A DNA stretch of 22,507 bases from IIICB1 sp035968095 (GTDB lineage Bacteria; Cyanobacteriota; Cyanobacteriia; Cyanobacteriales; SIO1D9): positions 1 through 22,507 of the forward strand of contig JAWQFW010000058.1 in assembly GCA_035968095.1 (NCBI GenBank), read 5' to 3'. Numbering within the stretch: the stretch's first letter is position 1; every line of letters starts with the position of its first letter. The translations under genes and the position numbers were made by a program. Of the stretch, positions 22,408 to 22,507 are shown one piece after another. The notes beneath the pieces were generated by a model. It saw nothing but the letters and a program-made list of their open reading frames with translations. It did no database searches and had not been told where the DNA came from.

Positions 22408-22507
22408 GAATTGGAGGAATTGGATGAATTGGAGGAATTGGAGGAATTGGATGAATTGGAGGAATTGGATGAATTGGAGGAATTGGATGAATTGGAGGAA
22501 TTGGATG
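22408..22507. repeat. 9-bp minisatellite (GAATTGGAG/GAATTGGAT), cut by the window edge
   Basis: Eleven consecutive nonamers GAATTGGAK follow each other without error except at the last base, in the order G,T,G,G,T,G,T,G,T,G,T. From the fourth unit on it is effectively an 18-bp repeat. The array continues past the window. The unit length is a multiple of three; read from 22408 the plus strand stays open as Glu-Leu-Glu/Asp repeats after a TAG at 22405-22407. Confidence 0.95.

Noticed and set aside
22408..22507. Possible CRISPR array
   Set aside because: The nonamers are directly adjacent with no spacers, so it is a minisatellite.
1..22507. Genomic island, prophage or defence system
   Set aside because: No integrase, transposase, phage, toxin-antitoxin or nuclease gene is present, the tRNA has no flanking repeat or integrase, and HIP1 density is even along the window.

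Overview
This window looks like a piece of a cyanobacterial chromosome, most likely from a filamentous or otherwise repeat-rich lineage. Three things point there. The palindrome GCGATCGC (HIP1) occurs more than 25 times by eye. Degenerate heptamer tracts (GGGGAAT/GGGGACT/GGGGATT and GTTGGTA types) sit between genes, as is known for filamentous cyanobacteria. The gene set is also cyanobacterial: the plant-type phytoene desaturase and phytoene synthase pair, a DUF1823 protein, a RecQ with a C-terminal helix-turn-helix, an AMIN-type amidase and several small families I associate with cyanobacteria. No transposase, integrase, phage gene or CRISPR array was seen, so this reads as ordinary chromosome with some unusual non-coding stretches.

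Layout. Positions 1-3150 hold a heptamer tract, a small DUF4870 membrane protein, and the carotenoid genes pds (crtP) and crtB, ending in a terminator-like hairpin. Positions 3284-7068 hold a membrane-bound class III adenylate cyclase (minus) divergent from recQ (plus). After a 0.6 kb AT-rich gap, 7605-12251 is a minus-strand block: gamma-glutamyltransferase, tRNA 2-selenouridine synthase (mnmH), a peroxiredoxin-like/thioredoxin-fold protein, and a lipoprotein with two tandem sulfite-oxidase-like (molybdopterin-type) domains. The last three are 43-45 bp apart and look like an operon. A 1.36 kb region without a convincing gene (12252-13609) carries a dispersed palindromic repeat, a FUR-family-like box over a TATAAT and several perfect hairpins. 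Positions 13610-17148 hold an N-acetylmuramoyl-L-alanine amidase, a DUF1823 protein and bioF. Positions 17332-20271 hold a small NfeD-like OB-fold candidate, a structured leader, a 70-residue cyanobacterial protein, a Ser/Thr kinase with C-terminal repeats, and a strong terminator. The right end holds a class-V aminotransferase directly downstream of tRNA-Asn(GTT) on the minus strand, a conserved hypothetical protein on the plus strand, and a 9-bp minisatellite running off the edge.

How the genes fit together. Pds and CrtB catalyse consecutive steps of carotenoid synthesis. The mnmH/peroxiredoxin-like/lipoprotein group hints at a redox or selenium-sulfur theme. The other genes are single-gene housekeeping functions (biotin, glutathione turnover, cell-wall hydrolysis, recombination, cAMP signalling). 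I found no obvious new multi-gene system. The best candidates for something undescribed are non-coding: a three-way-junction fold at 17761-17843, the FUR-like box in the empty region near 12906, the pairing that could hide the kinase ribosome-binding site, and the tRNA-Asn 3' end lying 9 nt before a TTG start codon.
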